From contig NZ_VKCZ01000003.1 of NCBI RefSeq assembly GCF_009299835.1, positions 496,001 through 560,000 on the forward strand: 64,000 nucleotides of DNA, in the 5' to 3' direction. The notes under the pieces were generated by a model, which was not told the origin of the DNA, ran no database searches, and saw only the letters and a program-made list of their open reading frames with translations. Numbering within the stretch: the first letter of the stretch is position 1; each line of letters starts with the position of its first letter. This stretch comes from Microlunatus speluncae (lineage in GTDB: Bacteria; Actinomycetota; Actinomycetes; Propionibacteriales; Propionibacteriaceae). A program made the translations under genes and the position numbers. Shown here piece after piece: positions 8,568 through 17,077 of this stretch.

Positions 8568-9500
8568 GTGCCACGGACACCTTTGCTCGACCAGGGTGCG
8601 GTCGAGGCGTTGGCCGCGCGGTTGTTCGGGCGGGCCAGAGCCACGGTCACGGCCGTGGCGACCCCGGGGATGGAGACCCAGGCGTACCGGGTCACCGACG
8701 ACCGGTTGGCCGGGTGTCTACGCATCGGCGCCGGCCCGGGCGGATTTCGTAAGGACGCCTGGGCTCACGACACCTTCGGATCCGTGGTGCCGGTGCCGGC
8801 CGTCCGGGAGCTCGGTGTGCTCCCCGACGGGGCCGCCTACTGCCTGACCGACTGGGTGGACGGAGTGACGCTGCAGGACCTCCCCGCCGCCGAAGCCCGC
8901 CGGGTGACTCCGCTGGTCTTCGACGCCTGGTCGCGGCTGCAGACAGCCGCGATCGAAGCCACGACCGGGTACGGCGAGCTCGATCCCGCGACGATGACCG
9001 CGCCCTACCGGACGCCGCGGGACCGGCTCCGGTCCGAGCTCGACTCGGCCCGGCGGTGGCCGGCGCACTGGGTCGAGGCGCGCCGGCCGGCTGTCACCTC
9101 GGTGCTCGAGCACGTTCAGTCCCTGATCGACTGCTGTCCTGATCAACGGGCGTTCGTGCACGGCGACTGGGGATGCAACAACCTCTTGGTCGACGATGGC
9201 CGGGTCGCCGCGGTGTTGGACTGGGCCACTGCCGGTGTCGACGACCCGATCCGGGACGTCGCTGGCCGCTTCTGGGCCTTCTGGCCCGCCGTCTCGGCCT
9301 GCGTCACTGCGCTGGCCGATCACGCCGACCGCCGACTCGGTGACCTGCCCGCCTACCGGGACCGAGTCCTGTGCCACGACCTCCGGACGGGCATCAGCGA
9401 GATCACGGACTGTCACGCCGACGGAGACCTCGATTTCGCCGATCGCTGTCTGGCCCGCTGCCTGGAGTTGATCGAGGACCACGGGCGCGTCACTCGCTGA
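8568..9500 (+). CDS. APH-family phosphotransferase inserted in the Tad locus
   Basis: A 310-residue kinase-like protein of the aminoglycoside phosphotransferase family. The catalytic loop reads FVHGDWGCNNLLV (HGDxxxxN) near residues 201-213 and the metal-binding aspartate lies in VAAVLDWATAG. The N-lobe (TAVATPGMETQAYRVTDDR) lacks a clear glycine-rich loop, as is usual in the family. The substrate may be a sugar, choline-like compound or drug; it cannot be told from sequence. The start is a GTG and the ribosome-binding site is only GGGGCGG, so the exact N-terminus is uncertain. Its place between tadC and the DUF4244 gene is unusual for this locus. Confidence 0.85.
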   Translation: MPRTPLLDQGAVEALAARLFGRARATVTAVATPGMETQAYRVTDDRLAGCLRIGAGPGGFRKDAWAHDTFGSVVPVPAVRELGVLPDGAAYCLTDWVDGVTLQDLPAAEARRVTPLVFDAWSRLQTAAIEATTGYGELDPATMTAPYRTPRDRLRSELDSARRWPAHWVEARRPAVTSVLEHVQSLIDCCPDQRAFVHGDWGCNNLLVDDGRVAAVLDWATAGVDDPIRDVAGRFWAFWPAVSACVTALADHADRRLGDLPAYRDRVLCHDLRTGISEITDCHADGDLDFADRCLARCLELIEDHGRVTR

Positions 9501-9532
9501 CCGCGACGCCGGAATCGGCTCCCGGATCGCGG

Positions 9533-9571
9533 TTGTCCACAGCGCGGGTGTTGTCCGTTCGCTTATCAACA
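9533..9571 (+). promoter_or_regulatory. Third DnaA-box sequence upstream of the pilin-like genes
   Basis: TTGTCCACAG is repeated at 9533-9542, and TTATCAACA (one base from TTATCCACA) lies at 9563-9571, again 30 bases away. It is the intergenic region before the DUF4244-TadE-TadG genes, so the same arrangement seen upstream of ssd recurs at the second transcription unit of the locus. Confidence 0.5.
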
Positions 9572-9682
9572 GATCTTGCTCGGGCCGAACGATCCGGTCC
9601 GATCGCCACAGACTCCCCGGCGTATCCGCGGTGGATGCGGCATCGGTCGGTCTGCGATCGATGCGTGATGGAAGGAGCAGAA

Positions 9683-9940
9683 ATGTCGGAGATCATGGTT
9701 CGTCCCGGCACCGAGCCGGTGCCGGCGGCCCACCCCGAGGCGCCGGCGAAGTCCGGCGGGGCCGTCGGTCGACGCGACGAGCGCGGTCTGGTCAGCGCCG
9801 AATGGGTGCTGGGCATCATCGCGGCCGCCGCTCTGGCCGGCGTGCTGTTGGCGATCGTCACCAGCGGACCGGTCGAGGAGTCGCTGGTGAAGGTCGTGCT
9901 GGAAGTCATCGGCAAGCTGACCGGTCTGCTGAAGAACTGA
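9683..9940 (+). CDS. DUF4244 pilin-like protein (Flp-type prepilin)
   Basis: An 85-residue protein equivalent to Rv3656c of M. tuberculosis. An N-terminal Pro/Ala-rich leader is followed by RDERG|LVSAEWVLG and a single hydrophobic helix (IIAAAALAGVLLAIV). The Gly followed by Glu at +5 is a class III (type IV-like) prepilin peptidase site, so the mature protein would begin at LVSAE and be a short helical pilin. The ATG at 9683 has GGAG seven bases upstream. No prepilin peptidase gene is in the window, so processing must depend on an enzyme encoded elsewhere. Confidence 0.85.
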   Translation: MSEIMVRPGTEPVPAAHPEAPAKSGGAVGRRDERGLVSAEWVLGIIAAAALAGVLLAIVTSGPVEESLVKVVLEVIGKLTGLLKN

Positions 9941-9951
9941 TCGGGCCGGCC

Positions 9952-10353
9952 ATGCCGAGAGCAGAACGGTGCCGCCGGTCGACTTCCGTTCGCTCCGGCG
10001 GCATGCGCCGGTCGCGGGACCGCGGGATGGTGACGGCGGAGCTGGCCGTCTCCATCCTGGCGGCCCTCGCGCTGTTGATCATGCTCGGCTGGGGGATCAT
10101 GTTGATCATGCTGCAACTGCAGTGCGCCGACACGGCCGCCGAGGTGGCCCGGCAGGCCGCCCGCGGTGACGAGGCCGGCGTCGGGCGGGCGAAGCGGGAC
10201 GCGCCGGACGGCTCGATGATCACGGTCGAACAGCGGGGCGGCAGCACCGTGGTGCGGGTCCGGCTCACTGTGCAGCCGTTCAGCCAGCTGGTGCCGCCGG
10301 TGCCCTTGACCGCCTCGGCCGAGGTGGTCACCGAGCCGGGGGAGGGCGGCTGA
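9952..10353 (+). CDS. TadE-like pseudopilin
   Basis: A 133-residue (or 116 from the ATG at 10003) TadE-family protein. A basic leader RRSRDRG is followed by MVTAELAVSILAALALLIM, again with Gly then Glu at +5, the prepilin peptidase site of TadE proteins. The mature part is a membrane helix, a second hydrophobic patch (WGIMLIMLQLQCADTAAEVARQ) and a small extracytoplasmic domain. It starts 11 bases after the DUF4244 gene and is followed at 61 bases by the TadG-like gene, so the three probably form one operon. The choice of start is uncertain. Confidence 0.82.
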   Translation: MPRAERCRRSTSVRSGGMRRSRDRGMVTAELAVSILAALALLIMLGWGIMLIMLQLQCADTAAEVARQAARGDEAGVGRAKRDAPDGSMITVEQRGGSTVVRVRLTVQPFSQLVPPVPLTASAEVVTEPGEGG

Positions 10354-10414
10354 CCTGCCGATGGGCCGGAGCAGGATTCCTCGCGGGGATCGACAAGAAA
10401 GGAGGTGGGTTCGG

Positions 10415-10885
10415 ATGACCGGAGGTGATCATGGCGCTCTGCCCGGTGGTGGTCCGAGCGGACTGGTGATCGGCGGACCGACTCGTGGTGCGACCCAGGC
10501 CCAGCGTCCCGCTCACCATCGGGACGAACGGGGCAGTGGCACGATGTTGATGATCGGCGTGATGATCGTGATCACCGTGCTGGCCTTGACCGGCACCTGC
10601 GTCGCCGCCTACGCCCTCGCCGTTCACCGGGCTCGGGCCGCCGCCGATCTCGCCGCCTTGAGCGGTGCGCTGGCCTGGTCCGGTGGGGACGACGCCTGCG
10701 CCGCCGCCCGGACTATCGCGCGGGCGAACGGGACGGCGTTGGCCAGCTGCGATCAGGTCGGTGATCGGATCGACTTCGTGATCACGGTCCGAGTCGATCA
10801 TGAGGTGCCGCCGATGATGCTGCCCGGACTGCCGCGGAAGGTGAGCGCCACCGCTCACGCCGGCCCGGTCTCACCACCCCGCTGA
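10415..10885 (+). CDS. TadG-like protein of the helicase/secretion neighbourhood (Rv3654c type)
   Basis: A 156-residue protein with one membrane helix (MLMIGVMIVITVLALTGTCV, about 45-64) following a DERGSG motif typical of TadE/G-like N-termini, then ARAAADLAALSGALAWSGG, the usual TadG sequence after the helix, and a short extracytoplasmic domain with two cysteines. The start has an AAGGAGG site. Proteins of this size next to the DECH helicase form a distinct actinobacterial family. Expected to act as a minor pilin or membrane anchor. Confidence 0.82.
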   Translation: MTGGDHGALPGGGPSGLVIGGPTRGATQAQRPAHHRDERGSGTMLMIGVMIVITVLALTGTCVAAYALAVHRARAAADLAALSGALAWSGGDDACAAARTIARANGTALASCDQVGDRIDFVITVRVDHEVPPMMLPGLPRKVSATAHAGPVSPPR

Positions 10886-10923
10886 GGAGTCGACGGTGTC
10901 CGGCCGGCTTCCCGGGGCAGAGG

Positions 10924-11601
10924 TCACTTGTCGGTGTCGTCTCCGGTCAGTTCGTCGGCTTCGGCCAGCATCCGCCGGCGTTCCTCCGCCGTCGTGGCCG
11001 GCTTGTCGTCGCGCCGGCCGGACCCCTTCCGGCCCTCATGATCATCAGCTCGGGACGAGTCCGGAGCCGCGTTGTCGCCTTCGCTGAGGCCGGAGTCCTT
11101 GGTGGGCCGGGACTCCTCGGCCGACTCCGCCGCGGCTGTCCTCCGGCTGCCCGCGGTCTCCGCTGGGCCCTTGTCGTCGGCCGAACCCACCGCGGACTTC
11201 GTTCCACCGTCTCGAGCACCGGCTCCGCCGACAGGTTCCCGGTCACGCTTCGCAACGGCGTCGGGGTCGCGCCTGGTGCCGGAGCCGCCCGCACCCGCCG
11301 GCTTCGCGGCCTTGTCGCCGGCGGGGATCGACTTGGTCCGGGCCCCGGCCGCGGCCTTGAGGGCGCGGATCTCCTGCTGTTGGGCCCGCATCCGGATGAT
11401 CCCGGACCAGAGCAGCCAGCCGGCGACGGCGAGCACCAGCATGGTGACTGCGCCGGTGACGTACACCCCGGTGATGTTGGCCGGGATCCTGGCCACGAAG
11501 ACCTGAAGATCGAACGCCTGTGGGTTTCCGATGATGATCGCGATGGTGAAGACGATCACCAGGACGATCAGCACCACAGCTACCGGAATCATGCCGGCCA
11601 T
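10924..11601 (-). CDS. LapA-like two-helix membrane protein with long charged tail
   Basis: A 225-residue protein. Residues 1-85 contain two membrane helices (MIPVAVVLIVLVIVFTIAIII and AVTMLVLAVAGWLLWSGII) separated by an NPQAFDLQVFVARIP segment, the layout of LapA/DUF1049 proteins. A short coiled-coil-like RAQQQEIRALK follows, then about 125 residues of low-complexity charged sequence rich in D, K, G and A. The start is set by GGAGG seven bases before the ATG. Convergent with the Tad genes. Function unknown; the tail may be a disordered cytoplasmic interaction region. Confidence 0.75.
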   Translation of the reverse strand: MAGMIPVAVVLIVLVIVFTIAIIIGNPQAFDLQVFVARIPANITGVYVTGAVTMLVLAVAGWLLWSGIIRMRAQQQEIRALKAAAGARTKSIPAGDKAAKPAGAGGSGTRRDPDAVAKRDREPVGGAGARDGGTKSAVGSADDKGPAETAGSRRTAAAESAEESRPTKDSGLSEGDNAAPDSSRADDHEGRKGSGRRDDKPATTAEERRRMLAEADELTGDDTDK

Positions 11602-11657
11602 TATGGACCTCCGCCGCGTCGGAAGACCTGCGACGCGGCGGGCCTGCGGCGGATCGG

Positions 11658-14012
11658 TCAGCCCGAGCCGGTGGGCTGGTCGGGTGTGCTGTCGAGCAGC
11701 CGGGCGAGCACCAGTCCGGCACCGGCCTTGTCCAACGGGTTGTTGCCGCGACCGCACTGGGCCGAGACCACGCAGGCGGGGCAACCGCCCAGGCACCGGC
11801 AGTGATCAACTCGGTCGGCCGCGGCGCGGACCAGCTCGTCACCAGCCAGGTACGCCAGCCGGGCGAAACCGGACCCGCCGGCGTGGGTGTCGTGCAGGAA
11901 CACGGTCGGCTTCCCGGTGTCCGCATGGGCCACCGCCGAGACCCCGGAGACATCGCCGCGATCACAGCGGGCGAACAGTGGCAGCAGCCCGACCAGGGCG
12001 TGTTCGGCCGCGTGGATCGCGGCACCGGCCTGGGCGCCGTCAAGATCATCATCGTCGAGTGGGACGGTCCACCAGGCCCCGGCGGTCCGCAGCCGGCGCT
12101 CCGGCAGGTCCAGCGGGGTGGAGTCCCAGACCGTGCCGGTCAGTTCGTCCCGGCGGAGATAGCCGATCACCTGGGAGATCACGTCCACCCGGCCGAGGTG
12201 CCGGCGGCCGGTGCCGGACCGGGTCGCCTCTCGATCATCGACGATCTGCACCTGCTGCGACACCTGCGGCTGGGTGAAGTAGCCCGGACGCTCCGGATGG
12301 ACCATCGCCTCACCGGCGTCGAGGTCGAGCTCCTCACACAGATACGTCTCGCCCTGGTGCAGATAGATCGCCCCCGGGTGCACCACGGCGTCCGCGCTCG
12401 CCCGGTCGGCGTGACCGAGCACCCGCCCGGTGGAGCTGTCCACGATCTCCACCGGCCGGCCGCCGATCGACCGCAGATCGATCGCGTCGACCGCCCGCTC
12501 GGCGCGGGTCCAGTAGGCGCCGTCCGGTCGGCGGCGCAGCACTCCGTGATCACAGAGCCGGTTGATCAACGCCGGGGCGGTCGGCCCGAAGTAGGCCGTG
12601 TCGCGCGCGGTCAGTGGATACTCCTGCGCGGCCGCGGTGAGCTGCGGCGCAAGAATATAAGGGTTCTGGGCATCGAGCACGACCGGTTCCGGTGGCGCCT
12701 CGAACAGTTCCTTCGGATGATCGGCGAGATACTGGTCCAGCGGATCGGGCTGCATCATGATGATCACGTCGGCGTCTCCGCCCCGGCGCCCGGCCCGCCC
12801 GGCCTGCTGCCACATCGCCGCCCGGCTGCCCGGGAACCCGGCCATGATCACCGCGTCCATGCCGGCGATGTCGATCCCCAGCTCGAGTGCGTTGGTGGCC
12901 GCGACGCCCATGATCGTCCGGTCCAGCAGTGCCCGTTCCACCGCACGCCGGTCGGCGGCCAGATAGCCACCACGGTACGACTCGATCCGCGGCACCTCCG
13001 CTTCCGCCGGCAACGCGCCGTTCCCCGGCAGTGCGCCGTCCCCGGCCACCGCGGCCACCTCCTGATCCTCCAGCCGTTCCCGGGCCCGCAACGCCACCAG
13101 TTCCGACATCCGCCGGGACGGGGTGAAGGCGATCGTCTGCCGGCCGTCGGCGGCCAGCTCGGCCAGCAGCGCGGCGGCGTCCGACTCGACCGTCCGCTCC
13201 GGCTGCCACAACTGCATCCGGACCTCGCCGTGCGGCGAACCGTCCTCGGTGATCGCGGCGATCTCCGACTCCTCGACCCCGATCAGCTCCGCCGCCAGCC
13301 GCCGGATGTCCGACCCGGTCGCGGACGCGAAGGCGAACACGGGCCGAGCCCCGTACCGCTCGGCGATCCGGCGCAGCCGGCGCAGCACCCCGCCGACGTG
13401 GGACCCGAACACCCCGCGGTACCGGTGGGCCTCGTCGATCACCACATAGCGCAACGAGGACAGGAAAGACGACCATCGCTCATGGTTGGGCAGCATCGAG
13501 GCGTGCAGCAGATCGGGATTGGTCAGGACGTAGGCGCCGAAGTCCCGCGCCCAGTCCCGCTGCCCGGGCTCGCTGTCCCCGTCGATCGTCGCGATCGACC
13601 AGCCGGCCGGGCCGAACTCGCCGGCGATCCGGAATTGATCATGGGCCAGTGCCTTGGTCGGCGCGAGGTAGAGGGCGGTGTGCGGTCGCCGCGGCCGAAG
13701 CAGCCGGTCCCGCTCGGGCGCCGCCGCACCGCCGGCCGCCTCAGGGCCGCCGTACGTCGCGCTCAGCACCGGCAGCAGATAGCCGAGCGACTTGCCCGAG
13801 GCCGTACCGGTGGCCAGTGCGGTGTGCCGACCGCCGAACAGCGCGTCGGCGGCCCCGGCCTGATGGCGCCACAGTCGATCGATCCCGCCACCCCGCGCCA
13901 CCGATTCCCGGACCGCCGCCGGCAGCCAGCCGGGCCACTCGGCGAAGGAGGCCGACCGGCGCGGCACCAGGTGCCGATAGCGCACCTGCTGCGCCTCGCT
14001 CAGCAGCTCCAC
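11658..14012 (-). CDS. DECH/DEAH-box helicase with DUF1998 domain (helicase/secretion neighbourhood)
   Basis: A 784-residue superfamily 2 helicase. Motif I ATGTASGKSLGYLLP, motif Ia LYLAPTKALAHDQ, motif II VIDEAHRYRG, motif III FASAT, and motif VI QQAGRAGRRG are all present, followed by a winged-helix region and a C-terminal DUF1998/MrfA-like domain with a cysteine cluster (CRCLGGCPACVVSAQCGRG) that probably binds metal. Relatives (Rv3649 type, MrfA) are DNA repair helicases. A GTG at 14012 preceded by AAGGAAAG is preferred; a GTG at 14078 would add 22 residues. It is the hallmark neighbour of this Tad locus across actinobacteria, though a functional link is unproven. Confidence 0.9.
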   Translation of the reverse strand: MELLSEAQQVRYRHLVPRRSASFAEWPGWLPAAVRESVARGGGIDRLWRHQAGAADALFGGRHTALATGTASGKSLGYLLPVLSATYGGPEAAGGAAAPERDRLLRPRRPHTALYLAPTKALAHDQFRIAGEFGPAGWSIATIDGDSEPGQRDWARDFGAYVLTNPDLLHASMLPNHERWSSFLSSLRYVVIDEAHRYRGVFGSHVGGVLRRLRRIAERYGARPVFAFASATGSDIRRLAAELIGVEESEIAAITEDGSPHGEVRMQLWQPERTVESDAAALLAELAADGRQTIAFTPSRRMSELVALRARERLEDQEVAAVAGDGALPGNGALPAEAEVPRIESYRGGYLAADRRAVERALLDRTIMGVAATNALELGIDIAGMDAVIMAGFPGSRAAMWQQAGRAGRRGGDADVIIMMQPDPLDQYLADHPKELFEAPPEPVVLDAQNPYILAPQLTAAAQEYPLTARDTAYFGPTAPALINRLCDHGVLRRRPDGAYWTRAERAVDAIDLRSIGGRPVEIVDSSTGRVLGHADRASADAVVHPGAIYLHQGETYLCEELDLDAGEAMVHPERPGYFTQPQVSQQVQIVDDREATRSGTGRRHLGRVDVISQVIGYLRRDELTGTVWDSTPLDLPERRLRTAGAWWTVPLDDDDLDGAQAGAAIHAAEHALVGLLPLFARCDRGDVSGVSAVAHADTGKPTVFLHDTHAGGSGFARLAYLAGDELVRAAADRVDHCRCLGGCPACVVSAQCGRGNNPLDKAGAGLVLARLLDSTPDQPTGSG

Positions 14013-14211
14013 CGTTTGACCAGCTTTCCTTGGGGTTTCTGGAAGTTTTTCACGCCGCCGTGGAAAACCTGAGGCCACTGTGACAGGCGTCTCGGACGAT
14101 TCCGCGTGGCATTTCGGGACCGATGAGCAAACCAGTGCGCATGGTGGTTAGACTGCCCGCCATTGCGCCGCGCCCGGCGCGTGCTACACCCATGTCTCAG
14201 GAGGACCCCGT

Positions 14212-16635
14212 ATGCCCGGACTTCCACGTGCGCTGGAAGTGCTGCCGCTTGCCGTTGACCTGTCAGGGATCAACGTGACCCTGGTCGCCGTTGTCGGTGC
14301 GATCGCGCTCGTCGCTCTCGTGATGGCCTTGATCTTCCGCCGCGAAGTGCTGGCGGCCGGCGACGGTACGCCCAACATGCAACGTATCGCCCTGGCGGTG
14401 CAGGAGGGCGCCTCGGCGTTCCTCACCCGTCAGTTCAAGACCCTCGGCGTGTTCGCGGTGATCGCGTTCCTGCTGCTGCTGGTGCTGCCGGTGCACGGGG
14501 ACGGCGCGTTCAACGAGTGGGTGCTGCGTGGCGCTCGCTCGGTCGCGTTCCTGCTCGGCGCCCTGTTCTCCGCGCTGATCGGTTACCTCGGCATGTGGCT
14601 CGCGGTGCGCGCCAACGTGCGGGTGGCCGCTGCGGCCCGCGAGGACGGCCGCAACCCGGCGATGCGGATCGCGTTCCGTACCGGCGCCCACGTCGGCATG
14701 TCGACCGTCGGCCTCGGCCTGCTCGGTGCGGCCGTCGTGGTGCTGATCTTCCGCGGCGACGCCCCGACCATCCTCGAGGGCTTCGGCTTCGGTGCCGCGA
14801 TGCTCGCCATGTTCATGCGGGTCGGCGGTGGCATCTTCACCAAGGCCGCCGACGTCGGCGCCGACCTGGTCGGCAAGGTCGAGCAGAACATTCCCGAGGA
14901 CGACCCGCGCAATGCGGCCACCATCGCCGACAACGTCGGTGACAACGTCGGCGACTGCGCCGGCATGGCAGCCGACCTGTTCGAGTCGTACGCGGTGACC
15001 CTGGTCGCCTCGCTGATCCTGGGCAAGGCGGCGTTCGGCGAGGCCGGCCTGGTCTTCCCGCTGATCGTGCCGGCCATCGGCGTGATCACCGCGATCATCG
15101 GCATCTTCCTGACCAAGCCGCGGTCCGGCGAAAACGGTCTGAAGACGATCAACCGCTCCTTCTACATCTCCGCCGGAATCTCGGCGGTGCTCTGTGGCAT
15201 CGCGGCCTTCGTCTATCTGCCGTCGAGCTTCGCCGGCCTGAACGTCGAGAACCTCGTCTTCACCGGCCCGATCGACGACCCGCGGATCGTGGCGTTCGGC
15301 TCGGTGCTGATCGGCATCGTGCTGGCCGCGATCATCCTGTCGCTGACCGGTCACTACACCGGCACCGAGGCCCGTCCGGTGCAGGAGGTCGGCAAGACCT
15401 CGCTGACCGGCGCGGCCACCGTGGTCCTGTCCGGCATTTCGGTCGGCCTGGAGTCCGCCGTCTACACCGCACTGGTGATCGGGGCCGCCGTCTACGGCGC
15501 GTTCCTGCTCGGCGGCGCCGGGATCGTGGCGCTGTTCGCGATCGCGCTGGCCGGCTGTGGTCTGCTGACCACCGTCGGTGTGATCGTCGCGATGGACACC
15601 TTCGGCCCGGTCTCCGACAACGCCCAGGGCATCGCCGAGATGTCGGGCGACGTCGACGGCGAGGGCGCGCAGATCCTGACCGAGCTGGACGCGGTCGGCA
15701 ACACCACCAAGGCGATCACCAAGGGCATCGCGATCGCGACCGCCGTGCTGGCCGCCACCGCCCTGTTCGGCTCCTACACGGACGCGATCCGCGGGGTGCT
15801 GGCCGAGCGGTACGCCGAGTTCACCGCGCAGGCTGTGGTGTTCGCACCGGAGACCCTGGTTGGTCTGATCGCCGGTGCGGCCGTCGTGTTCCTCTTCTCC
15901 GGCCTGGCCATCAGCGCCGTCGGTCGCGCCGCCGGTGCGGTCGTGTTCGAGGTGCGCCGCCAGTTCCGCGAGATCCCCGGGATCATGGAGGGCACCGGCA
16001 AGCCGGAGTACGGCAAGGTCGTCGACATCTGCACCAAGGACTCGCTGCGTGAGCTGGCGACGCCGGGTCTGCTGGCCCTGCTCGCCCCGATCGCGGTCGG
16101 CTTCGGTCTCGGCGCCCCGGCGCTGGCCGGCTACCTGGCCGGTGCGATCGTCTGTGGCACCCTGATGGCCGTCTTCCTGGCCAACTCGGGTGGCGCGTGG
16201 GACAACGCGAAGAAGCTGGTCGAGGACGGTCACCACGGTGGCAAGGGTTCCCCGGCCCACGAGGCGACCGTGATCGGCGACACCGTCGGCGATCCGTTCA
16301 AGGACACCGCCGGCCCGGCCATCAACCCGCTGATCAAGGTGATGAACCTGGTCGCCGTGTTGATCGCCCCGGCCGTCGTCGCGATGTCGCCGCTGAGCAC
16401 GTCGGAAAGCCCGCTGCGGTACGTGATCGCCCTGGCCGCTCTGGCCGGCATCATCGTCGCGGTGGCGATCAGCACCCGGCGCGGTCAGTCGCTGGCCGAC
16501 GACGAGCCCAACCCGGGTCTCGACGGCCTGCCCGGCAACGCGGCGGACGCGGTCAACGAGCTCCCGTCCCGGCCGGAGTCGGAGCAGTCGGACCTCGAGC
16601 AGGAGCCTGAGAAGGCCTCCGAGTCGAGGAAGTAA
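14212..16635 (+). CDS. hppA: K+-insensitive membrane-bound proton-pumping pyrophosphatase
   Basis: An 807-residue integral membrane enzyme, about 16 helices, that couples pyrophosphate hydrolysis to proton export. The catalytic segment KAADVGADLVGKVEQNIPED and the DNVGDNVGDCAGMAADLFESY segment provide the Mg-PPi ligands; the C-terminal repeat GDTVGDPFKDTAGPA is intact. The motif GNTTKAITKG has Lys where K+-dependent enzymes have Ala, which marks the K+-independent class. An AGGAGG site precedes the ATG. The last 60 residues are an acidic hydrophilic tail beyond the normal family end. Supplies proton motive force and removes PPi from biosynthesis. Confidence 0.97.
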   Translation: MPGLPRALEVLPLAVDLSGINVTLVAVVGAIALVALVMALIFRREVLAAGDGTPNMQRIALAVQEGASAFLTRQFKTLGVFAVIAFLLLLVLPVHGDGAFNEWVLRGARSVAFLLGALFSALIGYLGMWLAVRANVRVAAAAREDGRNPAMRIAFRTGAHVGMSTVGLGLLGAAVVVLIFRGDAPTILEGFGFGAAMLAMFMRVGGGIFTKAADVGADLVGKVEQNIPEDDPRNAATIADNVGDNVGDCAGMAADLFESYAVTLVASLILGKAAFGEAGLVFPLIVPAIGVITAIIGIFLTKPRSGENGLKTINRSFYISAGISAVLCGIAAFVYLPSSFAGLNVENLVFTGPIDDPRIVAFGSVLIGIVLAAIILSLTGHYTGTEARPVQEVGKTSLTGAATVVLSGISVGLESAVYTALVIGAAVYGAFLLGGAGIVALFAIALAGCGLLTTVGVIVAMDTFGPVSDNAQGIAEMSGDVDGEGAQILTELDAVGNTTKAITKGIAIATAVLAATALFGSYTDAIRGVLAERYAEFTAQAVVFAPETLVGLIAGAAVVFLFSGLAISAVGRAAGAVVFEVRRQFREIPGIMEGTGKPEYGKVVDICTKDSLRELATPGLLALLAPIAVGFGLGAPALAGYLAGAIVCGTLMAVFLANSGGAWDNAKKLVEDGHHGGKGSPAHEATVIGDTVGDPFKDTAGPAINPLIKVMNLVAVLIAPAVVAMSPLSTSESPLRYVIALAALAGIIVAVAISTRRGQSLADDEPNPGLDGLPGNAADAVNELPSRPESEQSDLEQEPEKASESRK

Positions 16636-16658
16636 GTAGCTCAGCCGAACACCGGCTC

Positions 16659-16692
16659 GGATCCCCTGCACGCAACCGCGTGCAGGGGATCC
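16659..16692 (+). terminator. Strong terminator of hppA
   Basis: A perfect 15-bp stem (GGATCCCCTGCACGC / GCGTGCAGGGGATCC) with an AACC loop begins 23 bases after the hppA stop and is followed by GTCGTTTG. Confidence 0.85.
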
Positions 16693-16756
16693 GTCGTTTG
16701 CGGAACCACCCCGCATTCGGGACTGCCTTTCGCCTGGTGGTGTGGAGGGCTGGGTG

Positions 16757-16783
16757 TTTCGTTCCCTGAGCTTGTCGAAGGGC
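16757..16783 (-). repeat. Inverted copy of the CCCTTCGACAGGCTCAGGG element
   Basis: The reverse complement of this segment reads GCCCTTCGACAAGCTCAGGG followed by AACGAAA, one base different from the unit of the adjacent array and in the opposite orientation. It can pair with the first array unit to form a long hairpin. Confidence 0.85.
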
Positions 16784-16800
16784 TCCGGTGAATCAGTCTT

Positions 16801-17069
16801 GCCCTTCGACAGGCTCAGGGAACGAACATGCAGCGGGCTTGCCCTTCGACAGGCTCAGGGAACGAACATGCAGCGGGCTTGCCCTTCGACAGGCTCAGGG
16901 AACGAACATGCAGCGGGCTTGCCCTTCGACAGGCTCAGGGAACGAACATGCAGCGGGCTTGCCCTTCGACAGGCTCAGGGAACGAACATGCAGCGGGCTT
17001 GCCCTTCGACAGGCTCAGGGAACGAACATGCAGCGGGCTTGCCCTTCGACAGGCTCAGGGGACGAACAG
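16801..17069 (+). repeat. Tandem array of a 40-bp unit (six full copies plus a partial)
   Basis: Units start at 16801, 16841, 16881, 16921, 16961, 17001 and 17041 (partial). Each begins GCCCTTCGACAGGCTCAGGG and continues AACGAACATGCAGCGGGCTT; the six full copies are identical. The first half is an interrupted palindrome (CCCT...AGGG) of a type scattered through actinobacterial intergenic DNA. No unit contains a stop codon in the forward frames, so long but meaningless frames cross the array. Identity between copies indicates recent expansion. There are no variable spacers, so it is not a CRISPR. Confidence 0.95.
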
Positions 17070-17077
17070 CGCTGAGG

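Noticed and set aside
14263..16716. Long minus-strand frame opposite hppA
   Set aside because: An antisense shadow of a strongly conserved gene; Asp/Gly/Arg-rich with no fold.
16801..17069. CRISPR array
   Set aside because: The whole 40-bp unit repeats without variable spacers, and there are no cas genes nearby.
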